A stretch of DNA of 64,000 nt from Polytrichum commune (Eukaryota; Streptophyta; Polytrichopsida; Polytrichales; Polytrichaceae): positions 32,800,001 through 32,864,000 of the forward strand of contig OX485806.1 in NCBI GenBank assembly GCA_950295325.1. The letters run 5' to 3'. Both the position numbers and the translations under genes were made by a program. Shown here one piece after another: positions 22,256-32,886 of the stretch. The notes beneath the pieces are model-generated. The model saw only the letters and a list, made by a program, of their open reading frames with translations. It made no database searches and was not told the DNA's origin. The stretch's first letter is position 1. Every line of letters starts with the position of its first letter.

Positions 22256-23023
22256 GGTCCGTCGGAGATATGTCGCAACCCCGCTGAAAGACCAAGCCGG
22301 CCCATGAGGAAACCGTTCATAATATTTGACCTCAATGGGGTGCTTTGTCATTCCATGCATATCTCCAATAGTGCGTCGAAGGGTCCCTTCCGTAGTCCAC
22401 AAGACATGGATTACGGCGGACAATTCTATACTCTCATTAACAAGAAGGTTGTACGGGCCCGGCCGGGGTTGAGGTGCTTCCTTCGTGATGTCCTTGGCTT
22501 GGCCCATGTCATCATCTGGAGCTCTATGCTCATGGACAACACGAAGGCCATCGTCGGTTTCCTTTTCCGAGAACTTGCAATGCCATGCTTGCTTCTCGGT
22601 CAAGAACACTGCGATGACCTTTATGACCGTAATGGCAACATTGTACCCAAGGTCGGAGGAGGCCGAGGGCCTCAATTCCTAAAGGTACTGAGGAAGAACC
22701 TTTGGGTGGGCGTCCCTATGTTGGAGGGGGTGCCCCACGGTTGTTGGCCCACCCCGGAGAACACGCTCCTCATCGATGACAGCCCGGCAAAGAGTATTCT
22801 CAATCCCCCGGGCAGTTGCATATTCCCGGATCCTTGGGAGAGTGATAGAAATGACAACTTTCTAGAGAATGAACTAGGACCCTACATTAGGAGGCTTGCC
22901 TATCACCCCGGAAGTGTCCCGGATTTTGTCCTCTCCAACCCCATTGGCAATAGGCCTCTAGGCCCAAGAGATGAGGAATTTAGGAGGTTGTACGGCTATG
23001 CCAAACTCAATAAATTAATATGA
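22256..23023 (+). CDS. Multi-domain gene, part 3: FCP1/NIF-type HAD phosphatase domain
   Basis: The exon begins after the acceptor at 22255 and reads GPSEICRNPAERPSRP before the first methionine at 22304. Element B conserves these residues, so translation most likely enters from the upstream exon rather than starting at 22304. The domain shows FDLNGVLC (HAD motif I region), RPGLRCFLRDV, HVIIWSSM (motif II region) and NTLLIDDSPAKS (motif III/IV), then FPDPW. This matches plant NLI-interacting-factor / CTD-phosphatase-like proteins. The second Asp of the usual DxDx(T/V) is Asn here (DLNG), as in a known plant subgroup, so activity is uncertain. The stop after KLNKLI is conserved in element B. 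The family usually dephosphorylates proteins such as RNA polymerase II tails; the substrate here is unknown. Confidence 0.7.
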   Translation, partial: GPSEICRNPAERPSRPMRKPFIIFDLNGVLCHSMHISNSASKGPFRSPQDMDYGGQFYTLINKKVVRARPGLRCFLRDVLGLAHVIIWSSMLMDNTKAIVGFLFRELAMPCLLLGQEHCDDLYDRNGNIVPKVGGGRGPQFLKVLRKNLWVGVPMLEGVPHGCWPTPENTLLIDDSPAKSILNPPGSCIFPDPWESDRNDNFLENELGPYIRRLAYHPGSVPDFVLSNPIGNRPLGPRDEEFRRLYGYAKLNKLI

Positions 23024-23111
23024 GAACTGCTTTTTGGGTTTGTACTTGGACTCTCCATGTTTATATCTAACATTTCTCCCCGTATTTTGTAAATGTATTT
23101 TTGTGTCTTAG

Positions 23112-23996
23112 TTGCCTCACCAAGCATCCCAAAGTTTCGTCCATGGCATGTGTGCATCTAAACCGGGCCCCAGCTCCCCTACCATTGGTGTGACCGACAT
23201 TTCAATGCCTTCACTATTTCAATTTTCAGCCGTCGATGCCGCCTATGCTGTTGATTACTCCAAAGACTCGGGGTTTGAAGACAGAGTTGTCGATAGCCCT
23301 CCTCCAAAGGTTGCAAAACTCAATTACGCTCCATCTCCATCTCCATCTCCCCTCCGCAATGAGAAGCACGTTCCAAACCCGCGGTCGACCAGACGCCTTT
23401 GTATGGATGAACCCCAAATTGATGTCCCGGCGTTTACGAGCGTCCCTGTTGTGCTTGTGGCCCCCCTCGATGTCGCAGAAGCTCAAACCACCGCCCCGCA
23501 GGCCAAGGTGCCCAATTATTGGCATTCTCAAGTTTTTCCTTCATGATTTCCGTGCATTAGTGGATTTCATATTCTTGGGTTTTTCGGACTTCCATCCATA
23601 ACTTATACTAACCCACGTCATTATATGTATTTATGGTCATTGTTTCAGACCCCAATACACATGAATGTGGGCCGTTCATCCTCGACTTCGTCATTGGATA
23701 GGCGAACACTGAAGACTGCTTCATGCGAGTCTGATCGTTGTTTGGCCCTACGGAAGAGTGCAAGACGTTCGGTTTCCCAAACGCATTCGTATTCCACTTA
23801 TTCGGTAGGGGGTCGGCAAATATGGGCAAATGGCACATATTCGGGGTCGACAAATAAACAAGGTTACAGCCGCAGACCTGAGATCTTTAGAGCCATGGAG
23901 GCCATGAAAGCAAAAGAACGTGAAACGACCGTAAATGCTAATAATAGTATTGCAAAAGCAAAAGTAGTGAGTCGTAATCATGATCCGAACGTATAG
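23112..23996 (+). CDS. Small Ser-rich basic protein of element A (two exons)
   Basis: Exon 23112-23507 joins exon 23649-23996 in phase 0 (donor GCCAAG/GTGCCC; acceptor TTGTTTCAG). The first in-frame ATG is at 23148, but the frame is open back to an acceptor-like TGTCTTAG at 23111, so an upstream leader or exon is likely. The N-terminal part has SMPSLFQFSAVDAA and VDSPPPK. The C-terminal part has RSSSTSSLDRRTLKTASCES, SVSQTHSYSTY and a Lys/Ala-rich tail. It has no recognised domain. Element B has the same two exons and the same splice sites (42596-42072 and 41918-41598, minus), so it is a genuine element gene. It could be a DNA-binding or phosphorylated partner of the upstream phosphatase; that is inference. 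Confidence 0.6.
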
Positions 23997-24278
23997 GCTA
24001 TATTAACATACATGTAGTTGTGGAATTATGTTTCTAGGACTTTCGCCTAATATTGGATATTCCACTTGCATTTTGTACTTCAACCCCTATTCAATAAATA
24101 TGATATTGATTTTCCATATGCAAATGTTTTCATATATCCCATTTTCTTATTTTTAATGTGTAGTTCCATGCATTTGAGTCTCTTGTTTGTTTCCAAAATT
24201 GGGAACATAGCATATTTTTAGTGTTTTCCTTCCTACAAATGTGAAAGCCACGTCCTTAAATAGTCTCAAAATCAACAA

Positions 24279-24306
24279 AAAGTCTCCAATTACCGAATAT
24301 AGTGTT
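24279..24306 (-). repeat. Right terminal inverted repeat of element A
   Basis: Ends CGAATATAGTGTT, the inverted copy of the left end. The inner 60 bp (AGTCTCAAAATCAACAAAAA) are shared with the right end of element B at 41205 onward, so the right end is distinguishable from the left end. Confidence 0.9.
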
Positions 24307-24310
24307 CTCA

Positions 24311-25134
24311 CCTCATTCTAACTTAGCAGGCTAAAGCTCGAGCTTGCGTACTCGTATAATTAGCGTCCAGCAAGGGAGAGATGACATTATTCAGCCATGT
24401 GGATCAGTTCCACTGATCCTGGAATATGTCAATAATATTATGTGGGGCCCATGAACACGGTAGGGATCAGTGTGTATGTTTGACAAATTTCGGTTGACGT
24501 TCAAATTCAAATCCAAAGTGTAATGTGATGTTTTCAAAAACAAAAACGAATGTCAATTGACAACTACATTTTCTTCTAAAATGTCACCTCAATGTCACAT
24601 GCCTAGTAGTATGTGTCAATTGACATGTGGTTTTTTCTTCACAAGTCATACTACATGTCAAAATCTAAATTGTGCGTGTCAATCGACGTGCAGTCAATTT
24701 TTGTGCAACTTCTTGCGTGTCAAATGTCAAAAACTTGCAAAAACTTTGTCAAAAATACACACTGGTAGGGATATTTGTTTGGCATTCATACAATCAGGGC
24801 CGACACTTGGAAATTTGGGTGGAGTTATAATCCCAATCTACTCACAGGAATCACTCCACTTCCCGACTCTATTCACCAGACGCAATATTGTTCATCTAGA
24901 TCTAGACGGGCATTATTCACTGACAATACTATTCATATATAGCTACCCTATGCACTGACAATACCAACACTATCCACAACATTCATACTATTCATACCGT
25001 CATCGGTTCGTTCCTGTGAAGAGATAAGATAGTGGAGGCCCACATCAGATGTGGCTAAATATAGAATGAAACACAGCCATGCAGAGCTGAATGATGTTGC
25101 GGGAAACGACGTAAATTTGCGACAACAGATTGAA
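24311..25134. other. Gene-free stretch related to the 60-61 kb repeats
   Basis: 24380-24470 (ACATTATTCAGCCATGTGG, GGGGCCCATGAACA) and 24810-24860 (AAATTTGGGTGGAGTT) resemble segments of 60230-61060, just outside the left end of element C. A dispersed repeat family is likely. No coding region recognised. Confidence 0.45.
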
Positions 25135-27044
25135 TCAGCAAGCGGGGAGAGGAGCGCCGCAGAGACCAGGATTGCTCCCGGTGAAGCCCCCAGCAAAGGA
25201 ATCTGCAGGGAAGCGGCTGAGGCAGCTGGGAATCTGGCCAGTGAACTGGTTGCCGGTGAGGTTCAAGGTTTGGAGCGAGGATTTGCAGAGTTCTTTGGGG
25301 ATGGTGCCATTCATTTGATTGTTAGTGAGGACCAGCCACTGGAGAGGCCACTTCTTCACAATCGCGCCCGGCAGGGGGCCTCCCAGGGAGATCGCCATGG
25401 TGATGTTGCTCAAGTGAACCAGGTTTGCCCAAGTGGAAGGGATGATGGCTCCCCCACAATATGGCATCTCCAGGTTCAGCTTTTGCAAGTACGTGAGGTT
25501 GCCTAGCGACACACCAAACACGCCGGTGGTCGTTCCCACCCACACTGGCAGTGGCCTCACTTCCAATGGGGTTCCCATGGTGAGGGATGTCACCCGCCCC
25601 GCGCTGTTGCACGTGATGACCTTGTACTTCTTGCTTTGCAACCACGTGCAGCAATCCGCGTTGGTGTTCCAGTCTGCATATTCATCGTAAGGGTCCTCCA
25701 GTTCTGCACATGAGCCGATTATAAGAGTTTCGAGACACGGTGTCAAGATTTACAGACGGTCGTCATGATCCACTTGGGATCCTCATACACTGAGTACCTA
25801 GTGCCCGATATTTACAACATTGTTGCGACATACTTGCAACCAGTTTTGCAACGGTTTTTGGGTCTCAGAAACTCCCGCATTTTTGTCAAAATCCTCAAAA
25901 CCGTTGCAGAATCCTTGCAAGGATGTCACAGATACATTATGATGTTGTTTACACACCGTGAGTCAGAGTGGCGGTCATAAATGTCATTGTACCTTAAGGT
26001 ATGTGGGTGTTATTCGGTTTGTTGTTCATGTGCTCCATCGATGAACCGGGTGAACTGGCGGCTGACAGTTACAGATGTAATGATTGAGTTTGAGAAATAA
26101 CTGGTTCAAGTTTGACAAGACTTCCTGAAAATTACTGATCAATTCAGAGGAATTTCTGATGAAACGAACGAATATACCCCAATGTAATAACGAAGAACCG
26201 AAAGATGCCAACACGTAAGCGGTTGGACTTGGGAACACTAGAATATGCCCAAAAATTGCCCGGACACTGTTTCTCCATCTTCTGTTGATCAGATCTATAT
26301 CACAACGAAACTCGTGTTGCATTAGCGTACATGCGAGGAAGCATCGACAAAAAGTCGGATTGAAGAATCGGACCTCCCCTGACTAATTTATGGTTATGTA
26401 TCGGACGTGTATGCTTGTCGATTCCGTAAGTAAATACATTAGCCCTCCTTCCAATTGTGTTCTCTATTGATTGTGGAGTAGTTAATAAGATCTGAATCTG
26501 ACAGAGTCCTCCAACTTGTTTTAAACATTTGCAAGTTCAATGAACGGGGAGAACCAACAGCTAGTTACAGATGAACGAGTTCAGTTTGAGAAATAACCGG
26601 TTCAAATTCAAGACTTCAGGAAAATTACCAACGATCTAGAGGAACTTACAGATTATTCCTCAGTTTAATATAGAAAAATCCGAAAGATGTCAACATGTAA
26701 CCGGTTCATATTGGAAACAACAGGATCTCGACCGATTATGCTTAAAAATCTCCCCGGACAAATAGGCAAGTTAATGGTTTCTCAACTTTTCTTTGATCCT
26801 CATCGAACACACACCCCAATCAAATATCGGTGTCCGATTAAGAAGAGTAACCGAACAACACCCTTATACCTTTACCTACTCCCTGTGGCCGTGGGATTAA
26901 AAATTAATAAGTAGCAATTTGAAAAAAAATACCTGACTTGAATTGCAGCAGAGCAGCTCTGTCTCCTGCAGAGCAAACTGCAGCTCTTGCAGATACTGTG
27001 CAATGCGCAAACAGCACAATCCCAACACAAAGAAGCATCTTCAT
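25135..27044 (-). CDS. Secreted short LRR protein (two exons, 226 aa)
   Basis: Exon 1 (27044-26933) encodes a signal peptide rich in Leu/Val/Ala, then CSAGDRAALLQFKS, the classic start of an LRRNT_2 domain. A 1229-bp intron (donor TCAG/GTATTT, acceptor CATGTGCAG) joins in phase 1 to exon 2 (25703-25135), which continues ELEDPYDEYADWN, the DCCTW cap motif and GRVTSL. About four to five LRRs with N-L-x-G-x-I-P patterns and a C-terminal NPGLCGAPLPAC cap follow. This is the layout of DRT100 / polygalacturonase-inhibitor-like or truncated receptor-like proteins acting in the cell wall. There is no membrane segment or kinase. The array is short compared with about ten repeats in PGIPs. The intron holds two MITE copies. 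Confidence 0.7.
26025..26275 (+). mobile_element. CCGGTT-family MITE, copy 2 (degenerate)
   Basis: Related to the copy at 5491 (ACAGTTACAGATG, GTTTGAGAAATAACTGGTTC, ending GCCCGGACACTG). The left end is poorly preserved. It lies in the intron of the secreted LRR gene. Confidence 0.5.
26541..26765 (+). mobile_element. CCGGTT-family MITE, copy 3
   Basis: Starts near ACGGGGAGAACC and ends AAAATCTCCCCGGACA. It has the internal GATGAACGAGTTCAG and TGTAACCGGTTCAT blocks. It also lies in the intron of the secreted LRR gene. Confidence 0.6.
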
Positions 27045-27129
27045 CTTGAGGCCACATGCCGTAGTCGACATGCCTTGTGTTATAGTAAGATACAGAGTCC
27101 AAAAGAACCAAGAGCTTACTGCAAATTAG

Positions 27130-28365
27130 GTGAAGTTTAACTTTTCTGGACTAATACTTAATTATCCTGGCAGATGATGCCAGAAGGGAAGGTGCGAAAG
27201 CTCGAAGCGGGGTGGCAGGACTTGGAAAAGGTCTAGCAAAGGGCTGGGGAGAACCTGAAATTAAATCAGCCGCACTAAGCTTCGTTATTCTGATTACCCA
27301 ACTTCTAACATAAGCACTCCGTAAAAGGCCTTCCTGAAAGCGTCAACGGAGAAGACAGAGGTAACTATAAACTCCGATGATGATCATGTTGCCACTTGGT
27401 GTCAATTATGGTGTTGGTCCGTAGACTTCGAGTCCGTCTTATACTTTTATATCTAGAAACGGGAATTGCGACGAGCCTGATTAGACTCAAGTTTCCAAGC
27501 TATGAGCCCATGCTTTATGGCTCAAAAGTCAGTGTATCAAAGGCTCGTGCCATCGTCAACGAGACCTCGACTACTGTAGGTACAGTCGACAAGGAGTCAA
27601 CAAGGTCAACAACATGCAGATCTATACCACCTCAAAACCTTCCAGCCAAATCGTCATCAGTGTCAGGGGAGATTTTTGGGCACAAATTGGTCGAAATCCT
27701 AGTGTTTCCAAATCCAACCGGTTCCATATTGACATCTTTCGGTTTTTTCTTTACAAATTTGAGATATGTTCTCTATATTCCTCAAATGATTGGTAATTTT
27801 CCAGAAATCTTGAATCTTAATCGGTTATTACTCCAACTCAACCGGTTCATCTGAAAGTAGCGGTCGATTCTCCATGTCCATCGATTGTCATGTTGAAGAC
27901 TTGTTGACTGGTATCATAGTGGTCATGGCACATGATCACCATTTAACATGGGTGGCAACTCTCCCATTTCAAACAGCTATTTCTGAATCACTTCTACTGT
28001 ATGTGAAGTATGTGGGTGTCATTTGGTTATTTTTTCATGTTCTCCAATTTCTATCAATTAGATTTACACAACAAAACACAGGTTGCATAAGCAAATCTAC
28101 AATGAAGCATATGCAAAATTCGGACCTCCCCTAATTTACTAGTTATGGTTATCATAAGTGCATGTTTGTTGATTTCTTAACTGGATAGATAGGTCCTCCC
28201 AATTGTGTTCAATATTGAGAGTAGAGTAGTTATTGATATTTGAAGATGTAGTGCAATCTCTTTTAAACATGTGTCTTTATGATGTTTGCTCTTTGATTCT
28301 CAACAAAACAAATACCAATCAAATATCAGGGTCCGATTAAGAAAACGAGCCACTTAAGACCCATC
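27130..28365. other. Intergenic stretch with MITE copy 4 (27657-27875)
   Basis: 27657-27875 is an inverted copy of the CCGGTT family (AGGGGAGATTTTTGGGCACA at one end, a degenerate CGATTCTCCATGTCC at the other). The open frame over it is a product of the repeat. No gene recognised otherwise. Confidence 0.5.
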
Positions 28366-28369
28366 TACT

Positions 28370-28617
28370 TCTCGGGGGGTTCACTGGCAAAAATCGTAGA
28401 ACAACGTGTGATAAAAAAATAGGGTCCAATATATTCATTTTAGATAAATTTTGTAAAAAATGTACATGTAAAATAGGGGATTTTAAAATAGTGAAACATG
28501 TTTACATGTAAAATACCATCACGTTATAATCTTTTCTGCAAGGTAAATAACCCCCCCAATAAATAGGTCCCGAACGCACGTGTATGCAAAATATAAGAGG
28601 GAGTGAACCCCCCGAGA
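28370..28617. mobile_element. 248-bp MITE with 16-bp perfect TIR and 6-bp TCTACT duplication
   Basis: The ends are TCTCGGGGGGTTCACT and its exact reverse complement. The flanks are TCTACT on both sides (28364-28369 and 28618-28623). The inside is AT-rich with several ACATGTAAAATA repeats. It is related by its ends to the 1.3-kb element at 56893-58200. Confidence 0.9.
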
Positions 28618-29051
28618 TCTACTTTCATGTTTCTAATGTGCATGTTTTGAAGAATTGGTATTTCACAAAGAGGAGCAATCAGAATTGGTTGGAAAGAGGG
28701 CATGGGGAGCGAAAACCCATTGTGTCTAGAATACAACAAGTTTAAACTTTCAAACAGAATAACTTGTGTTACATTAGCAAATCTATGATGAAGCATTATA
28801 AACAATGAATTTGAAAATCGGACCTCCCTTGATTTACTTATGAATATAAAAAAATGCATGTTTATTGATTCTTTAATTGAATACCTAGTCATGGTTATCA
28901 AATATAAGTGTCCGATCGAGATGAATTACAGAATAAGGCTTGCGCACCTTAATTTGCTGCTGAGAATGTGATTTTCCACTCAAACTAAGTAATAGCCTAT
29001 CACAACATCACCTAGTAGCATGCAATGGCAAGAATGATGTGGACCTTGGGC

Positions 29052-29277
29052 CAGTGGTCGGGGAGATTTTTGGGCATAATCAGTTGAGAACCTAGTATTT
29101 GCAAGTCCAACCGGTTACATGTTGACATCCTTCAGTTTTTCTATATCAATTTAAGATATATTCCATAAATTCCTCTAAAGTGATCAGTAATTCTCCTGAA
29201 GTCTTGAACTTCAACCGGTTATCTCTCAAACTCAACCGGTTCATCTGTAACTAATTGCCAGTTCTCCCCGATCATTG
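29052..29277 (-). mobile_element. CCGGTT-family MITE, copy 5 (best-preserved ends)
   Basis: Runs from CAGTGGTCGGGGAG to CTCCCCGATCATTG; the ends are inverted with two mismatches in 14. The internal CCGGTT blocks are intact. No clear target duplication directly at the ends. Confidence 0.65.
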
Positions 29278-30416
29278 CTTTGGGCAAGTCCTCAAGACAT
29301 GCAAGGGTGAGCTTCTGACTCAAGCAAGGGTTTAAAGTACTAAGTACAATCTAACCTCCATATTACGACACTCAATATTCAAGACCTTGACTACCGTTGA
29401 CGACTCATTTCACATTCTAGTGTTAATTTATCTCCAAACTTGTACGAACTATGACACTCATAGTATGACATTTGAAGGCCCGATTGATGTCCACGTGTGG
29501 TGGGACCCACTTCTAAATTCAAAAGTGCATATTCAATTAGTATTTTGGAGCATGCCAGGAACCCTGGGAAACGTTTTAAACATTGGGGGAAAATGATTTC
29601 TTCAATACAAATGCTCTTTCACACGTACCTATCTTCATCATGTATACAAAATGACGTTTTACATTGACATAGATCAATTTCTTGGAAAATCTTAATAGTA
29701 TGACATTTGAGGTCACAATGCCATGTTACCGAGAATATGACATTTGGATAACACGACACTTTTCTTGTACGATCAAACGTGTCTTGATAAAGAGGGAGAA
29801 TAGTACCATGCCTACTTTAGAACAAGTGTGTTGTTGGAGTATAAACACATTAATGCAGTGTCACCATTGCCACAACATATTAATTGCGGACTTCTTGAAG
29901 CACCTGGATTGTTTCCACCTAGGCAAATTAGTACATGGATCCAATGGCAGAGAGACAACACACATGTTGCAAAGTATATGGATGCTTTTCATTTGTACTT
30001 TGTGCTCATCTGGTTTGGGGTTCGAGAAGCTAAACATCGTGTGCAGGATTCTATGTAGGATGTTTTACGGTTCTCCATCTTCATCAAGACCCCCGTCCAC
30101 ACAATCGTATTCATATGGATGGCTCATTCACACCACCTAATGGTCAAGGAGAAGGAAATAGAGTATGCTTGGGCGTATTTCATATAACATTAGCTATTAA
30201 TATTGTTGCCGAATTCCTTGGTTAGCCGAATATCCTAAGGGTCAAATTCGCCTTACTACTAGCAATAGAACACACCAAAAAGTTGATCATGGACACCTTC
30301 ATCTTCATCAAAAGCCTTAACAATATATATACTACTTACTAAATCACATAAGACACCCCTCTTCTTAATATAACCACCCAGACAAACAACCTACTGTCCT
30401 CATCATAGACGTCATC
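29278..30416. other. Gene-free stretch
   Basis: Overlapping short frames on the plus strand (for example around 29680-30140) have no recognisable motif and are interrupted. Decayed repeat DNA is likely. Confidence 0.4.
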
Positions 30417-30881
30417 ATGACCTCCACTCATAACATCACCATCCAAAAAGTTAGAGCACACTCAAATATAGCTAGAAATGACGAGCACATTCTCAAACAA
30501 GATATCTCGCCACTTTGTAATTTGTGCCCATTCAAACAGAATGATAACTGCCTACATCTCCTCTCATGTTGCACAAATAAACACATAAACAACCTCCACA
30601 TTAGCCGACATAACAAATCAATCCACATACATAGTCAACACACTACTAGCACACTCTACCACAAAATGCTTCACACTCATAAACACGGGAACACTCAACG
30701 AACAAACACCAAAAAAATCACCATGCCATCATGGCTCCTCTCCTGCTCTTGCTACTTGCCACGTTGCAAGTGCCATGCACAACTATGCCCCGATATACTA
30801 TGCATGCATGGAACAACACCTATAGCCAAACCCCCATTCTCACCAAACCCAGACAAGGATGGCAAGTTTTTGGACAATTAG
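30417..30881 (+). pseudogene. RNase H / zinc-knuckle remnant of a non-LTR retrotransposon
   Basis: The 154-codon frame contains QKVRAHSNIARNDE, which matches the last RNase H motif (K-x-H-x-G-x-x-x-N-x-x-A-D type; Gly is Asn here). It continues with CNLCPFKQNDNCLHLLSC, a C-x2-C ... H-x4-C finger, and SRHNKSIHI. The last motif is the same as RHNKAIHLI at about 4590. Upstream domains are missing, so this is a 5'-truncated copy. Confidence 0.6.
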
Positions 30882-32250
30882 TAACTAAAACCTTATGGTT
30901 GACAACCACACTGAATTTTTTAATGCGTTTCTTTTTTCTTGCCATGAGTCGCAATGAACAAGTCGCAACACATGGTTATAATGAACATTTTTTCTTCTAG
31001 CGAAAGCCACTAAAGAGTGGATTCACTAAAGCTAAGGGTCGAGGACTAAAGGCGGAGGGCCATCCACCAATTTGTGGATGCAATGACTTGCCTCACCCCT
31101 TAAATGTCCAAGGGGGATTAGCCTCCATGAAAGGCCAAACCAAACCAAACCATGTCTTATGTAACAACATTTTTGAACCACTTCCTCTGCATTAAGTTCC
31201 CTAAACCCCCCTAAAGAACATAGCCAATTCCAAAACCCCATCCAATTCAAGGCATTTGAATCATACATGAGATCGGGAGAGCCTATCAAAGTCAAAGTCC
31301 TCAAGTTTGGGCAGCATTAAAGAAAATATATATTTTATGCATTGCATGATCCTTTTGGCAAGCGCAAAGAAGAGTTTGCCCGGAACACTTGAAAACAATG
31401 TTGGTGACCAAAGAAATTTCTATTGCAAATTATAAACAACTCTTTGAGTATCTTAAAGTGAGACTTTGTTTGTTGGATTCCACCTTGAATGCTTCTAAGA
31501 TATATCTATCATAAGGGCCGATTCACATGGGGTTCCAAGTCCCACTTATGTTTGCAAGTCCCAACATGGACACAAAATTCCAAATTTTGAGCCTCATGAA
31601 ACCATCAAAATGTGGTTAATTATCTTCAAAGTCGGATCTTGATTATTTTATGCAAAAATATGTAGGACTTGTCATAACATTATTCAACTATTATTTTCCG
31701 TTTCACTGTAATGATATCAATGACACTGCTTCACCTGAGTCTATCAAGTTGAATTTGCTCTCTTGAGAGAATAACATAGTATAAATACTAAATAAAATTT
31801 GGCTTATTCCCAGCCCCACCTAATGTACAGACTTCATTAGATAATGCTATGGTACTAAGAGTTGGGTCTAGTTTTTTGCTCGTCCCAACTTCCATGCTCC
31901 CAATGGCTAGATTGCACATATTGACCTCGAGAGACTTAGGACTTGACACCCGTGTGAGCCCGCCCTTAGTCGAAAGTGATCCCACCCATATGAATAGGAG
32001 GAGGGCTTTTACAAAAGATGGCCTCTTAGCTCCGTCTTGGATCACCTTGGACATTTGAAAGTTAAGACATGGCCCAATACAACCCAAGTGGAGGCATTCC
32101 ACATTGCCAAAAAATATAACACAATCGCTCATCCAAGCAAATCGCACTTCCAACAATTCACATGAGTTTTTTTTACCACATAGAGAGCAATTCATTGATA
32201 ACCTCCAATTTTTATCATAAAAAAATTGATCATATGTAAGATGCAATATG
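30882..32250. other. Stretch with unassigned frames
   Basis: Minus-strand frames at 31032-31304 and 31788-32246 are moderately long. They have Cys-rich pieces such as NCSLCGKKNSC but nothing I can assign. They may be decayed retroelement sequence. Confidence 0.3.
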
Positions 32251-32256
32251 CAGCCT

Positions 32257-32510
32257 TAAATAAATAAATAAATAACCAACGTCGGGTAATCCGACGTGAA
32301 TTTGAGTCCGTTGGCCCTACCTTGCTCAAGAATTCTCTCATTGCAGGGCGAGGTTTATTGCCTACCTTGTGGTGGGTGGGCTCTTGGCTTCCTACCTACA
32401 TAGCTAGTTTTTTCCCCATCAAGTAGAGAGAAGATTTCACATCGGGAATCGAACCACCAACCACTCCATTTGAAAATGGATACCTCTCCACTGTCACCCG
32501 GTAATTTAGG
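32257..32510 (-). mobile_element. tRNA-derived SINE candidate
   Basis: Read on the minus strand, the segment begins with an A-box-like GTGACAGTGG and has a perfect B box GGTTCGATTCC about 40 nt later (32445-32455). It continues with an unrelated body and ends in (TTTA)n at 32257-32276. This is the build of a plant SINE with a pol III promoter. The folded tRNA part is too degenerate to be a functional tRNA. Confidence 0.5.
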
Positions 32511-32647
32511 GTCATCTTGAACCATATGTAGCCCTAGGGTGGGCATTCCCATCTCCACATTCAAGGATCCAATGAGAGATTATTCCACCCAATTAGCAAT
32601 AACATACCACACATATTGTCTTAAATTAAAGATTCGGAATCAAAAGT

Positions 32648-32886
32648 GATATGCAGAGCTATGATCGGGGAAAACCAACAATTAGTTACAGATGAACCGG
32701 TTGAGTTTGAAAAATAACCGGTTGAAGTAGAAGACTGCAAGAAAATTATCGATCATTTTAGAGGAATTTATAGAATATACCCCAATTCAATAAAGGAAAA
32801 CCAAAGGATGTCAACATGTAACTGGTTGGACTTGCAAACTCTAAGATCTCAACCGATTATGCCCAAAAATCTCCCCGACCACTGAT
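32648..32886 (+). mobile_element. CCGGTT-family MITE, copy 6
   Basis: Runs from CTATGATCGGGGAAAACC to AATCTCCCCGACCACTG, with GATGAACCGGTTGAG inside. Together with the copy at 29052 it defines the 14-bp inverted ends of the family. Confidence 0.65.

Larger units (their letters stand above)
6148..24306. mobile_element. Element A: 18.2-kb DNA transposon with 28-bp TIRs and cargo genes
   Basis: Both ends carry the same 28-bp repeat in inverted orientation (AACACTATATTCG, then G or T, then TAATTGGAGACTTT), with one mismatch. The ends are flanked by CTCA on both sides (6144-6147 and 24307-24310), a probable 4-bp target duplication. Inside are a leftward transposase-like gene, a nested LTR-like insertion (11745-13589), a rightward multi-domain gene (17777-23023), a small gene (23112-23996) and about 21 palindromic sites. 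Two other copies share its ends: one right end at 41205 (inverted) and one left end at 61200. The TIR contains CACTA, but a 4-bp duplication with AA before CACTA does not fit the 3-bp rule of CACTA elements. All element A genes are broken. Confidence 0.85.

Noticed and set aside
6148-24306. Classical CACTA (En/Spm) element
   Set aside because: CACTA is present in the TIR but is preceded by AA in all ends. No 3-bp duplication is found, and the protein family is different.
32425-32510. A functional tRNA gene on the minus strand
   Set aside because: The B box is perfect but the acceptor and D arms do not pair, and an unrelated body with a TTTA tail follows. This fits a SINE.
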